Positions 17,534 through 26,439 of a DNA stretch of 64,000 nt are shown here, one piece after another. A program made the position numbers and the translations under genes. The stretch lies in NCBI GenBank assembly GCA_019352875.1, contig JAAAFW010000006.1, positions 774,284 to 838,283 on the forward strand. The letters run 5' to 3'. The notes under the pieces were generated by a model. It ran no database searches, was not told the DNA's origin, and saw only the letters and a program-made list of their open reading frames with translations. Numbering within the stretch: position 1 is the first letter of the stretch; each line of letters starts with the position of its first letter. The DNA is from Pedobacter cryoconitis (GTDB lineage: Bacteria > Bacteroidota > Bacteroidia > Sphingobacteriales > Sphingobacteriaceae).

Positions 17534-18505
17534 TTAGTTTTCGCGATTCATCAGCAATTTTGCCAGTGCAGTTAATTCTGCTTTTCTTGCTGTATCAACC
17601 TTGACACGTGCTAAAGCTTCAAAAGCAATATCCAAGCTTTTCAGCATTTCCGATGCCGCAATGTTTCTGATATCGTATTGATTATACAAGTTGGTAATTG
17701 ATTGGATTTTGGATGGATAGTCTGTCAGCATACTCAAGTCTTCCAGAGCGGTAAGATCTTCCGCTACTGCGAGTTCTTTCAACTTCAGCAACATGAAAGT
17801 CTGTTTATTACTTATGATATCACCGCCAACTTGTTTTCCAAACTTTAGCGGGTCACCGTAAACATCCAGAATGTCATCCTGTAACTGAAATGCGATTCCG
17901 AAGTTCTCTCCGAACTTGTACAGCAAATCTGCATCTTCGGTATCTGCACCTGCTACAATAGCACCTAACTTCATCGCGCCGCCGACCAGTACCGCAGTTT
18001 TAAGGCGTATCATATTTAGGTATTCAGGTATGGTGACATCTTTCCGCTGTTCAAATTCCATGTCGAGCTGCTGTCCTTCGCAAACGCCCTGTGCAGTAAG
18101 GTTAAAACACGCTAATGCATCTTTTAGAACTTCTACAGGGAGCTTTGTGAGGTGTTTATTGGCTTCCACCATCATGACATCGCCGCTTAGAATAGCATTA
18201 TTTACTCCCCATTTGATATGTACAGTATCCTGACCTCGTCTGAGTGGTGCATTATCCATAATATCGTCATGAATAAGAGTAAAGTTATGGAAGGTTTCTA
18301 TAGCGAGCGCGGCTTCGGTAGCTTCTTTTAAAAGATCTGTATTGAACAATTCAGTGGAGAGTATCAATAACGCGGGACGTATTCTTTTACCGCCCAGTTT
18401 CATGATATAACTAATAGGCTCATATAGACGTGAAGGATGTGCCGGATATTCGACTTTGCTGATAGCGTTTTCTATTAATTGTTGTAGTTCAGAAATAGTA
18501 TGCAT
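17534..18505 (-). CDS. Trans-polyprenyl diphosphate synthase
   Basis: A 323-residue isoprenoid chain-elongating enzyme that condenses isopentenyl diphosphate with allylic diphosphates to make quinone side chains or carotenoid precursors. The first aspartate-rich motif is LIHDDIMDNAPLRRG and the second is LQDDILDVYGD. GGKRIRP near the N-terminus binds IPP. Chain length cannot be set from sequence by eye; geranylgeranyl, hexaprenyl or heptaprenyl are all possible, menaquinone being the main quinone in this phylum. It is the last gene of a minus-strand cluster after rnr and a secreted protein. Its stop is one base from the stop of the convergent signalling gene. Confidence 0.92.
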   Translation of the reverse strand: MHTISELQQLIENAISKVEYPAHPSRLYEPISYIMKLGGKRIRPALLILSTELFNTDLLKEATEAALAIETFHNFTLIHDDIMDNAPLRRGQDTVHIKWGVNNAILSGDVMMVEANKHLTKLPVEVLKDALACFNLTAQGVCEGQQLDMEFEQRKDVTIPEYLNMIRLKTAVLVGGAMKLGAIVAGADTEDADLLYKFGENFGIAFQLQDDILDVYGDPLKFGKQVGGDIISNKQTFMLLKLKELAVAEDLTALEDLSMLTDYPSKIQSITNLYNQYDIRNIAASEMLKSLDIAFEALARVKVDTARKAELTALAKLLMNREN

Positions 18506-18535
18506 TTTTATGTATTGCTTATCTGTGTATTGCTT

Positions 18536-19693
18536 TTATCTCGGTGTTTTCTCTAATTCTTTGATGGCTTGCTGTTCCTTAGCCGTCCGGGTAATTCCAG
18601 GGTTCTTTTGCCAGAACTCCGGGTCTGTATGCATCGAACGGATAAGGGTCTGATCATTAATGTCCGGCGTTACGTCTTCTAGTGACGCTGCTGGGTTTGT
18701 ATTTGGCAATGTTGTTAGGAAAAGCGTATTGTAAAGTTCTGTATCCTGCGTACCAAAACCCATTACTTTTAGTCTGTTGATCAGGTTGAAGGTGGCATAT
18801 TCCAGTACATTATCTCCCTGATCATTGAGATGGAATTGTGCCGAAAATCTGGTTTCCCTGTTCTTAATTGACATAGGGCCGGAACTGGTAAATTTCATGT
18901 CCCTGATTATACCGTCTATCATCACGATGTCGTTAGTTACAGTATTGATATAATAGTCTCCCTCAAAGCGTACGCCTTTAATACCGACGCGTGGAATACA
19001 ATTGATTCTGGCTATCTCCTGACCATTCTTTTCTGTGGTCCCGGTTAGTTTAAAGATATATAGTGAATCGGCGCTTTTGCGCAGGGGTTTTATCAGTAGG
19101 TTATTGGGAAGATACCCGGAAAAAATCAAGGTGCTGAAACTGAAATTAGTGTAGTTAATCCCCTTGCCTGCGTCAAGCCGGCGGCTTTCTGTAGGGTTCC
19201 ATTTTAAAAGTCCGTAGGCCGTCCAGCTGGCGTCAAACCAGATTTCCTGCAGATAGGCTGGCTTGCCGGCCTGATAGGCAGTCTGTCGGAGAAAAGCTTT
19301 TGCGGGAAAAGTCTTTTTATAGTTTTCCATAGCTTTTTTTGTGGCCTCCTGTATAATAGCGATTGCTGGGTTGCCTACCCTGACTTCCGGAAGTTCAAAG
19401 GTTTTGGGGATAAGCTGTATGTTTACAGGTGACGACTGTTTTTCTATCGTCAGCGTTTTGGTTTGATAGCCCAGATGGGATATCTGCAGTGTAACGGGCA
19501 GAGTCGGCAAAGTAAGTTCAAATTCTCCTGTTTCATTACTTAATGTTTGCACGGAAGCCGAAGCGGTAACCGTCGAAAAGGCAACTGTCTTTCCGGTTTC
19601 GGTATCCGTCACACGTCCGCTGATTATTTGCTGGGCACATACTTCGGATGCACAGCAAATGATCAGGAAACAGAGGAATTTGGGTAAGGTCAT
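18536..19693 (-). CDS. Secreted protein with carboxypeptidase-regulatory-like domain
   Basis: About 385 residues from ATG 19693; an in-frame GTG/ATT-type extension into rnr is not needed. A signal peptide ends near EVCAQ. Residues about 20-105 form a CarboxypepD_reg-like beta-sandwich (ISGRVTDTETGKTVAFSTV, LQISHLGYQTKTL), a fold found at the N-terminus of many Bacteroidetes outer-membrane proteins. The rest is beta-rich with no recognised catalytic motif and resembles the region before the barrel of DUF5686 proteins. No barrel is evident, so it is probably periplasmic. It starts five bases after the rnr stop. Confidence 0.8.
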   Translation of the reverse strand: MTLPKFLCFLIICCASEVCAQQIISGRVTDTETGKTVAFSTVTASASVQTLSNETGEFELTLPTLPVTLQISHLGYQTKTLTIEKQSSPVNIQLIPKTFELPEVRVGNPAIAIIQEATKKAMENYKKTFPAKAFLRQTAYQAGKPAYLQEIWFDASWTAYGLLKWNPTESRRLDAGKGINYTNFSFSTLIFSGYLPNNLLIKPLRKSADSLYIFKLTGTTEKNGQEIARINCIPRVGIKGVRFEGDYYINTVTNDIVMIDGIIRDMKFTSSGPMSIKNRETRFSAQFHLNDQGDNVLEYATFNLINRLKVMGFGTQDTELYNTLFLTTLPNTNPAASLEDVTPDINDQTLIRSMHTDPEFWQKNPGITRTAKEQQAIKELEKTPR

Positions 19694-19697
19694 AAAT

Positions 19698-21830
19698 TTA
19701 GTCCTGGAGCAGGGAAAAATCAATCTGTCTTTTAGCCAGGTCTACTCTTTTTACCTTGACATTAACTTCATCTCCTAACTGATATTTTTTCTTTTTACGC
19801 TGTCCCACTATACAGTAGTTTTTCTCGTCCAGGACATAGAAATCATCAGCTATATCTTTCAGGCGGATCATTCCTTCACATTTGTTCTCCAGCAGTTCGA
19901 CATACATGCCCCACTCGGTAACCCCAGAAATCAAACCGCGATAGGTATTGCCTATATTTTCCTCCAGGTATTCAACTTGTTTATACTTAATTGAAGCACG
20001 TTCGGCATCTGCTGCACGTTTTTCCATCGCTGAGGAGTGTGAGGCTGCAATTTCATATTCCTCTTCATTTGCAGAACGTTCTCCATTCAGATAGGCAGCC
20101 AGCAGTCGATGTACCATCACATCGGGATAACGCCGGATAGGAGAGGTGAAGTGTGTGTAATGATCAAAAGCCAGTCCGTAATGACTTGTTTTTTTAGTGG
20201 TATAAACTGCCTTCGCCATAGACCGGATAGCCAACTGTGTTAATACGTTTTGTTCTTTTTTACCTTCTACGTCTTCCATCAGGAAGTTTAGCGATTTGGC
20301 AATATCTTTATCTGTTTTAGTATTTATCTTGTAACCAAATCTCGCGGCAAACAACGCAAAATTGCCCAGATTTTCCAGGTTAGGGGAATCATGCGAACGG
20401 TATATAAATGTATACTTACTCTTGCCTTTTCCTTTTTTAGCAATGAACTCTGCAACTTTCTTATTGGCCAGCAACATAAAATCTTCAATCAGCTTGTGCG
20501 CGTCTTTACGTTCTTTTACATAAACACCAACAGGTTTTCCTGTCTCATCCAATTTAAATTTCACCTCAGTACTTTCAAAACTGATTGCTCCGTTTTTGAA
20601 CTTGCGGTCTCTGAGAATATAAGCGAGTTCATTTAGTTTCAGAATCTCCTCGGCATGATCTCCTGCTTTGTTTTCTATGACTTCCTGAGCTTCTTCATAA
20701 CTGAAACGTCTATCTGAATGAATGACAGTCCTGCCAAACCATTCGTTTAGTATATTGGCTTTTTCATCCAGCTCGAAGACTGCCGCAAAACACAGTTTAT
20801 CTTCATTGGGCCGCAGGGAACAAACACCATTACTTAGTTTTTCAGGGAGCATTGGAATAACCCTGTCAACCAGGTAAACTGAAGTAGCACGGCTATAAGC
20901 TTCTTTGTCTAAAGCAGACTGAGGCGTTACATAGTGTGATACATCTGCGATATGTATACCGATTTCGTAATTGCCATTTTCCAGTTTTTTAAAAGAAATA
21001 GCGTCGTCGAAATCTTTGGCGTCTGCCGGGTCAATTGTGAAGGTCAGGGTATCTCTAAAATCCCTTCTGTCCTTCAGGTCTTCAGGACTTAATGTTTCGG
21101 GAATAGCTTCTGCTTCTGTTTCGACTTCTTTTGGAAATGACAGAGGGAATCCATACTGGGCAAGAATGGCATTCATCTCTGTATTGTTTTCTCCCTGAGT
21201 GCCCAGAATATTGATAATCTTACCAATTGGGTTCTTTGCCGCTTCCGGCCAGTCTGTAATCGCTACCTGCACCTTCTGCCCACTTTTAGCACCTGCGAGA
21301 TCGGTAAGGGGAATAAAGATATCGTGCTGCATCTTTTTATCGTCTACAGTGACGAATGCGAAACGGTCTGATATTTTGATAACCCCTATAAAGTCTGTTC
21401 TCAGACGTTCTATAATTTCAACTACCTCACCCTCATTTTTTCGTCCGCTTTTCTTGGCATAGATATATACTTTTACTTTGTCGCCATGTAATGCATTATG
21501 CAGTTTTCGGGCAGACACAAATACGTCTTTTTCAAATTCATCGTCGGGGATAATAAATGCTGCGCCATCGGCAGTCAGATCTACTTTTCCGGTGATAAAG
21601 GTTTTGAGTTCCTTTAACCGAAACTTACCTTTTTGCGGTTCACTGAACACACCTCTGCGCGCCTCCTCTTTAAGGATTTCCAGAATGGTTTCCCTTGATT
21701 CATCGTCTTTTATATTCAGCTTGGCTGAAACCTGTTTATAGTTCAGGGCTTCATTATTGCTATTCTCTAAAACATCACTGATTAACTGAGTTAATACTAC
21801 CTTTATTTGAGAAGATTTTTTTTTTGCCAT
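19698..21830 (-). CDS. rnr: Ribonuclease R
   Basis: A 710-residue 3'-to-5' exoribonuclease of the RNB family that degrades structured RNA. The N-terminus has a winged-helix-like segment (VSAKLNIKDDESRETILEIL), then OB-type cold-shock domains (about 75-220). The RNB core contains DPADAKDFDDAIS, holding the metal-binding Asp cluster, and HYTHFTSPIRRYPDVMVHR. The C-terminal S1 domain (about 625-708) includes GMYVELLENKCEGMIRL. The length is shorter than E. coli RNase R (813) but usual for Bacteroidetes. It heads the three-gene minus-strand cluster. Confidence 0.96.
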   Translation of the reverse strand: MAKKKSSQIKVVLTQLISDVLENSNNEALNYKQVSAKLNIKDDESRETILEILKEEARRGVFSEPQKGKFRLKELKTFITGKVDLTADGAAFIIPDDEFEKDVFVSARKLHNALHGDKVKVYIYAKKSGRKNEGEVVEIIERLRTDFIGVIKISDRFAFVTVDDKKMQHDIFIPLTDLAGAKSGQKVQVAITDWPEAAKNPIGKIINILGTQGENNTEMNAILAQYGFPLSFPKEVETEAEAIPETLSPEDLKDRRDFRDTLTFTIDPADAKDFDDAISFKKLENGNYEIGIHIADVSHYVTPQSALDKEAYSRATSVYLVDRVIPMLPEKLSNGVCSLRPNEDKLCFAAVFELDEKANILNEWFGRTVIHSDRRFSYEEAQEVIENKAGDHAEEILKLNELAYILRDRKFKNGAISFESTEVKFKLDETGKPVGVYVKERKDAHKLIEDFMLLANKKVAEFIAKKGKGKSKYTFIYRSHDSPNLENLGNFALFAARFGYKINTKTDKDIAKSLNFLMEDVEGKKEQNVLTQLAIRSMAKAVYTTKKTSHYGLAFDHYTHFTSPIRRYPDVMVHRLLAAYLNGERSANEEEYEIAASHSSAMEKRAADAERASIKYKQVEYLEENIGNTYRGLISGVTEWGMYVELLENKCEGMIRLKDIADDFYVLDEKNYCIVGQRKKKKYQLGDEVNVKVKRVDLAKRQIDFSLLQD

Positions 21831-21982
21831 AGGATTATTGTCAATATTCCGAAGGTAACAAATTGTATTGACTATCCGGGGTTAATAGCCTTTAATTTGG
21901 TTGTAAACGCCCTTTTGTCTTTTGAAATTTGAATACCGCACAATTTTACGGAGATTTAACGGGATCTATATTGACCTATGTT

Positions 21983-22858
21983 ATGATTGTAGAAGATAAA
22001 AGTCGTAAAAGAACAAATGAACTGGTGATGATCGCTTTGAAGACGCTGATCCTTTGCGTACTGATCTATCTGCTAAACGAGTATTCTGAGTTTGCCGGCA
22101 AATATCCAAAGTTGGCAGTTAGTGCAAAAGCACTGGTTATCTTCCTCGGACCGAGTCTGACAGTTTCTTTTATCAGACAGGTTATTATTTACTGGTACAT
22201 TAAAAAACACAGTCTGCCGCCTAATATCAAGGATAACTTTATTCTGGGTATTAACCGGATAGTTTCCATTCTGAATACAGTTTTTGGAATTGTAGCCATG
22301 ATGATCTTTCTGGGAACCGACCCACTTAAATTTCTAACCAGTATCACGATTGTTGCTGCAGCCATTGCTGTGACTTTTAAAGACTATATTAATAATATGA
22401 TTAACGGGCTGATTATCATGTTCTCAGACAGGCTTTCGCTTGGAGATCATATCCGTGTCCATGATACTGAGGGTAAAATACTGGATATTACGCTGATCAA
22501 CGTGATCCTGCAAAATGAAGACAATGATATGGTCATGGTGCCGAATTCTGTGGTTTTTAGCTCTGTAATCGTTAATCAGAGCAAACAGAATATCAAAAAA
22601 CTGAGTATAGAGTTCGAGATGGCATTGTCGTACGGTTATTTGCCTGATCAGCTGGAGGATTTATTGTCCGCGTCTGTAAAAAGCTACGATGATTATATTG
22701 TTCGTGACGGGCTTACGATTAAAACTCTTGCTGTGGGTAAGGACACCGTTCGTTTCAAAGTCCAGGTACTGCTTAACAGATATGACAAAATTAAAGAAAG
22801 AGAAATTCGCAGGGCTTTAAATACGGCTATTATCCGTTTATCTTTGCCCGTCCAGTAA
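21983..22858 (+). CDS. MscS-family mechanosensitive ion channel
   Basis: About 291 residues from ATG 21983; a TTG at 21929 would add 18 residues. Four hydrophobic segments are followed by the MscS core: the pore-lining helix region (SITIVAAAIAVTFKDYINNMINGLIIMF, given in parts) and the beta-domain motif LGDHIRVHDTEGKI. Such channels open under membrane tension and release solutes on osmotic downshock. It is divergent from rnr and separated from the next gene by about 100 bp carrying that gene's own promoter. Confidence 0.9.
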   Translation: MIVEDKSRKRTNELVMIALKTLILCVLIYLLNEYSEFAGKYPKLAVSAKALVIFLGPSLTVSFIRQVIIYWYIKKHSLPPNIKDNFILGINRIVSILNTVFGIVAMMIFLGTDPLKFLTSITIVAAAIAVTFKDYINNMINGLIIMFSDRLSLGDHIRVHDTEGKILDITLINVILQNEDNDMVMVPNSVVFSSVIVNQSKQNIKKLSIEFEMALSYGYLPDQLEDLLSASVKSYDDYIVRDGLTIKTLAVGKDTVRFKVQVLLNRYDKIKEREIRRALNTAIIRLSLPVQ

Positions 22859-22945
22859 TTGACATTCAGCGTATTTAGATCGTTTCTCTTTAGGTTTTTG
22901 TAGTATTAATACTAAAAAAGAGGCCTTACTTTCTTCACATTGTCT

Positions 22946-22953
22946 TATTTTTG
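22946..22953 (+). promoter_or_regulatory. -7 element four bases before an ATG
   Basis: TATTTTTG matches TAnnTTTG and ends 4 nt before ATG 22958. Transcription would start at or next to the start codon, so a leaderless mRNA is predicted. Confidence 0.6.
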
Positions 22954-22957
22954 CACT

Positions 22958-24271
22958 ATGGAAAGAGAAATTCTGGATACGAAACGAAAGGCCCTTAACA
23001 TTAATTTATGCCCTGAAATCTACGGAACTTTTGCGGAGATTGGAGCAGGTCAGGAAGTGGCCCGAAACTTCTTCACCGCTGGCGCAGCTTCTGGAACGGT
23101 AGCTAAAACGATGTCTGCTTATGACATGACTTTTAGTGATGCGATTTACGGTGCCGAAGAAAGCGGGCGTTATGTGAGTCAGTCTCGGTTACAGAAAATG
23201 TTAAACCATGAATTCGATCTGCTTCGGGAAAGACTAACCGGCGAAAAATACAAATCCAGAACCTTCTTTGCTTTTGCCGATACCGTAACTACACTGAATT
23301 ATAATAAATCTAACGATCCTCATGGATGGATCGGAATTAAATTTCAGACTGAACCGGGAGGCGAGCCAAATGAAATATTTTTTCATGTCCGTTTGCTGGA
23401 TACCGATGCCGCCCTACAGCAGAATGTGCTGGGTATAATTGGTGTAAATCTGGTCTACGCTGCTTTTAATTACTATTCGGATCCTAAAAGAATGATTGAA
23501 TCTCTTGCAGACAACCTGACTATAGGTTCTGTTGAAATTGATCTTATTTCCGTGAACGGGCCTGCTTTTAAATCCATTAATAATATCCTTTTAAATCTTT
23601 ACCTGATAGTAAAAGACTTTTCTGATGCTGCCATTTTCGACTCCAGAGGTAATCCGTGTCTGCCGAAAGATCTTTTATATAAGAAGGATATTATGATCCT
23701 GCGGACCAAATATGCGCAGAAATCATTACCCAACTTCAGTATGTTCAATAAAGCTGTAGATCAGTTTAGACGAACGGAGGATGTGCAGAAAGATAACCTG
23801 AGTGTACTGATTGAGGTCTTACTTTCGAATGTATTAACTGCCGACGAGGAAAAACCGGATGCTATAGATTTACATGCTGTGGCGAAAAGAGCAGAAGAGA
23901 TGTGCCGTACCGGTAACCTGGTTATTGTTTCCAACTTTGCAAGGCACAATAAACTAGCTAAATACTTCGACCGCTGCAAACCTAAAAGCGTCGGTATTTC
24001 TACGAATATCAACAACCTGAAGTTTGTTTTTAATTCACACAACTTTGGTGGGAGCTATTCCAGTCAGCTGATGGCTTACGTAAGTGATATGTTCAGCAAA
24101 AATGTGAAACTTTTTGCTTATCCCTTCCTTGATAAGAAATCTGGGCGGGTAATAACTACTGCAAACATGCCGGTAACACCCGAAGCTAAACCTTTATTTG
24201 ATTTCCTGATTTTGAACGGCTATATTACGGATATTAAAGACTATAGTGAAACTGACGTTAAGACGGTCTGA
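22958..24271 (+). CDS. Widely conserved protein of unknown function (nicotinate-nucleotide adenylyltransferase / TonB-receptor misnomers)
   Basis: A 437-residue soluble protein with no signal peptide. The N-terminal block IYGTFAEIGAGQEVARNFF followed by GAASGTVAKTMSAYDMTFSDAIYG is, from memory, nearly invariant in a family found in Bacteroidetes, cyanobacteria and others. It is annotated inconsistently in databases, sometimes as TonB-dependent receptor, which the sequence does not support: there is no barrel or plug. Glycine-rich IGAGQEVARNFF could bind a nucleotide but this is a guess. ATG 22958 is chosen because an exact -7 element lies four bases upstream. It is probably monocistronic. Confidence 0.85.
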   Translation: MEREILDTKRKALNINLCPEIYGTFAEIGAGQEVARNFFTAGAASGTVAKTMSAYDMTFSDAIYGAEESGRYVSQSRLQKMLNHEFDLLRERLTGEKYKSRTFFAFADTVTTLNYNKSNDPHGWIGIKFQTEPGGEPNEIFFHVRLLDTDAALQQNVLGIIGVNLVYAAFNYYSDPKRMIESLADNLTIGSVEIDLISVNGPAFKSINNILLNLYLIVKDFSDAAIFDSRGNPCLPKDLLYKKDIMILRTKYAQKSLPNFSMFNKAVDQFRRTEDVQKDNLSVLIEVLLSNVLTADEEKPDAIDLHAVAKRAEEMCRTGNLVIVSNFARHNKLAKYFDRCKPKSVGISTNINNLKFVFNSHNFGGSYSSQLMAYVSDMFSKNVKLFAYPFLDKKSGRVITTANMPVTPEAKPLFDFLILNGYITDIKDYSETDVKTV

Positions 24272-24333
24272 TGAATCTCTTTGAATTTGATTCGCTCAGA
24301 TCGTGCTGATGATTCAGTTCAATCAAATTCGAT

Positions 24334-25311
24334 ATGAAAAAAATAATTGCTTTGCTGATGCCGATGGCGTTTGCCGTCTCAACTTCTACAGTCCACGCAC
24401 AGGTTAAAACTAGTGGAAACCCTATTTTTCCAGGTTGGTATGCTGATCCTGAAGCTGCAGTTTTCGGTAAAACCTACTGGGTATATCCAACGTTTTCTGC
24501 GCCTTATAAAGATCAGGTCTTTCTGGATGCTTTCAGTTCAAAAGATCTCGTTAACTGGAAAAAACACCCCAAGGTTCTGGATACCAGCGCCGTTAAATGG
24601 GCTAAAAAGGCCGTTTGGGCTCCTGCAATAGTTAAAAAAGATAAAGAATACTTTCTGTTCTTCGGTGCTAATGATATTCAGAGTGATCAGGAAGTCGGGG
24701 GTATTGGTGTAGCTGTTTCCAAACGCCCCGAGGGTCCTTATAAGGATCATATCGGTAAGCCACTGGTAGATAAATTTCATAACGGTGCCCAGCCAATTGA
24801 CCAGTTTGTATTTAAAGATAAAGACGGGCAGTATTACCTGATTTATGGGGGCTGGAAACATTGCAATATTGCCAAACTCAGTGATGATTTTAAATCCCTG
24901 GTTCCGTTTGACGATGGTGAGACTTATAAAGAAATCACTCCGGACAACTATGTGGAAGGGCCATATATGTTTATTCGTAACGGTAAGTATTATTTTATGT
25001 GGTCTGAAGGCGGCTGGACCGGTCCGGATTATTCTGTGGCTTATGCAATATCAGATTCTCCTATGGGACCTTTTAAAAGGATCGGAAAGATCTTAAAACA
25101 GGATCCGGCAATTGCCAGAGGAGCAGGACATCATTCTGTTATTCACAATGAGAAAAAGGATCTCTGGTATATTGTTTATCATCGCAGGCCACTGACTGAA
25201 ACTGACGGTAATCATAGAGAAACTTCTATCGATGTGATGTCTTTCGATGAGAACGGATTAATTCGCCCGGTAGTGATTACGAAAGAAGGTGTTACTGCAC
25301 AGAAATTATAA
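24334..25311 (+). CDS. Secreted glycoside hydrolase family 43 enzyme
   Basis: A 325-residue five-bladed beta-propeller hydrolase with a signal peptide (about residues 1-22, ending VHAQ). The three GH43 acidic residues are placed at Asp38 (GWYADPEA, base), Asp156 (QPIDQFVF, pKa modulator) and Glu208 (NYVEGPYMF, acid). The family covers arabinofuranosidases, xylosidases and galactanases, so substrate cannot be named with certainty. No SusCD partners are nearby; GH20 at 9337 is the only other glycosidase in the window. It ends at a strong palindromic terminator shared with the convergent GNAT gene. Confidence 0.92.
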   Translation: MKKIIALLMPMAFAVSTSTVHAQVKTSGNPIFPGWYADPEAAVFGKTYWVYPTFSAPYKDQVFLDAFSSKDLVNWKKHPKVLDTSAVKWAKKAVWAPAIVKKDKEYFLFFGANDIQSDQEVGGIGVAVSKRPEGPYKDHIGKPLVDKFHNGAQPIDQFVFKDKDGQYYLIYGGWKHCNIAKLSDDFKSLVPFDDGETYKEITPDNYVEGPYMFIRNGKYYFMWSEGGWTGPDYSVAYAISDSPMGPFKRIGKILKQDPAIARGAGHHSVIHNEKKDLWYIVYHRRPLTETDGNHRETSIDVMSFDENGLIRPVVITKEGVTAQKL

Positions 25312-25340
25312 TTATAACCGGATAAGAATTTCGGTGACTA

Positions 25341-25372
25341 AAAAGGGAAGACAATCAATTGTCTTCCCTTTT
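25341..25372. terminator. Bidirectional terminator overlapping the GNAT stop codon
   Basis: Perfect 15-bp arms (25341-25355 and 25358-25372) are separated by two bases, with T-runs on both strands. The last codons and TGA of the minus-strand gene lie inside the hairpin. Confidence 0.9.
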
Positions 25373-25804
25373 TTGGTATGGGTTTGGAATAACTATCGCC
25401 ATTTGGTTATCAGGTGCTTCCAGAGGCTTAAAGCCAAACTGACTGTAAAGTCCGTGCGCATCGTGGGTAGAAAGCTGATAGCGACGTAAGTTCTGGAGAT
25501 CGGGATGAAACAGCATAAGGGACATTAGTTGCTTCATCAGTCCTTTTCCACGATATTCTTCTTCCGTATATACATCCGCCAAATAGGCAAATGTGGTTTT
25601 ATCGGTAATCCAGCGCGCAAATCCAATTTGTTTACTGTCCTGATAAATACCAAAGCATAGTGAGCCGTTTATCGCGCGCATTACGGTTTCGAAAGGAATA
25701 TCTCTGGCCCAGTAAGACTGAGTACTCAAATAATGATGCACTGCTGCGATATCTATTCGTGCAGGATCATCTGAAAAAATAAAACCATTTGCAGCTATTT
25801 CCAT
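25355..25804 (-). CDS. GNAT-family N-acetyltransferase
   Basis: A 149-residue single-domain acetyltransferase. The acetyl-CoA binding motif is YLADVYTEEEYRGKGLMKQL, with the R/Q-x-x-G-x-G/A-type RGKGL loop at about residue 89. A late LYSQFGFKPL segment is the usual GNAT beta-6/7 region. The substrate is unknown. The 3' end is built into a bidirectional terminator. It lies downstream of yajQ on the same strand with a 71-bp gap, and may be co-transcribed. Confidence 0.9.
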   Translation of the reverse strand: MEIAANGFIFSDDPARIDIAAVHHYLSTQSYWARDIPFETVMRAINGSLCFGIYQDSKQIGFARWITDKTTFAYLADVYTEEEYRGKGLMKQLMSLMLFHPDLQNLRRYQLSTHDAHGLYSQFGFKPLEAPDNQMAIVIPNPYQKREDN

Positions 25805-25875
25805 TGCATTAGATTTTAAAGTACATCCTGATTTATAGAATGTGCTTTTTGATGGAAAGAAAGGGTCAATTATGT

Positions 25876-26367
25876 TTAGTTACGCATGTTGATATACTGG
25901 AGCGGCTGTCCGAAGTTCTCCCCTTTACAAAGCGTAATTACTTTCTGAAGATCGTCAATACTTTTGCTTTGTACGCGCAGCTGGTCATCCATAACTGAAG
26001 CCTGTACTTTAAGTCCGCTGGCTTTGATCTTAGCGACTATTTTCTTCGCAGTTTCTTTGTCGATTCCTTCTTTAATACTAATCTCCTTACGAATCATATT
26101 TCCTGATGCGTATTGTTCTTTACCAAAGTCAAGGCTTTCCGGATCCAGGTTTTGTTTAACCATACGGGAAATAATTGCATCCTGAATAGCTTTCAAACGC
26201 ATATCGTCTTCAGTTACGATGGTGATGACATTAGTTTTTTTATCATGATCAACTGTGCTATTAGAACTTGAAAAGTCATAACGGTTAAGAATTTCTTTCT
26301 TTGCGTTATTCATCGCATTGTCTAATGTCTGCGCGTCAATTTTACTTACAATATCAAAAGTGGGCAT
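25876..26367 (-). CDS. YajQ family nucleotide-binding protein
   Basis: A 163-residue cytosolic protein with the family N-terminus MPTFDIVSKID and internal NRYDFSSSN, together with KTNVITIVTEDDMRLKAIQD. It has two ferredoxin-like halves. Some YajQ members bind cyclic di-GMP and act with a transcription factor (shown in Xanthomonas); whether this one does is not known. Its length is standard. It is divergent from the histone-H1-like gene across 72 bp. Confidence 0.95.
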   Translation of the reverse strand: MPTFDIVSKIDAQTLDNAMNNAKKEILNRYDFSSSNSTVDHDKKTNVITIVTEDDMRLKAIQDAIISRMVKQNLDPESLDFGKEQYASGNMIRKEISIKEGIDKETAKKIVAKIKASGLKVQASVMDDQLRVQSKSIDDLQKVITLCKGENFGQPLQYINMRN

Positions 26368-26439
26368 GATTATAGCTTTAAAATAAAAATTATGTTAAAT
26401 TTAGTTATATATTGGATTTAACCTCAGGCTAAAATACAG

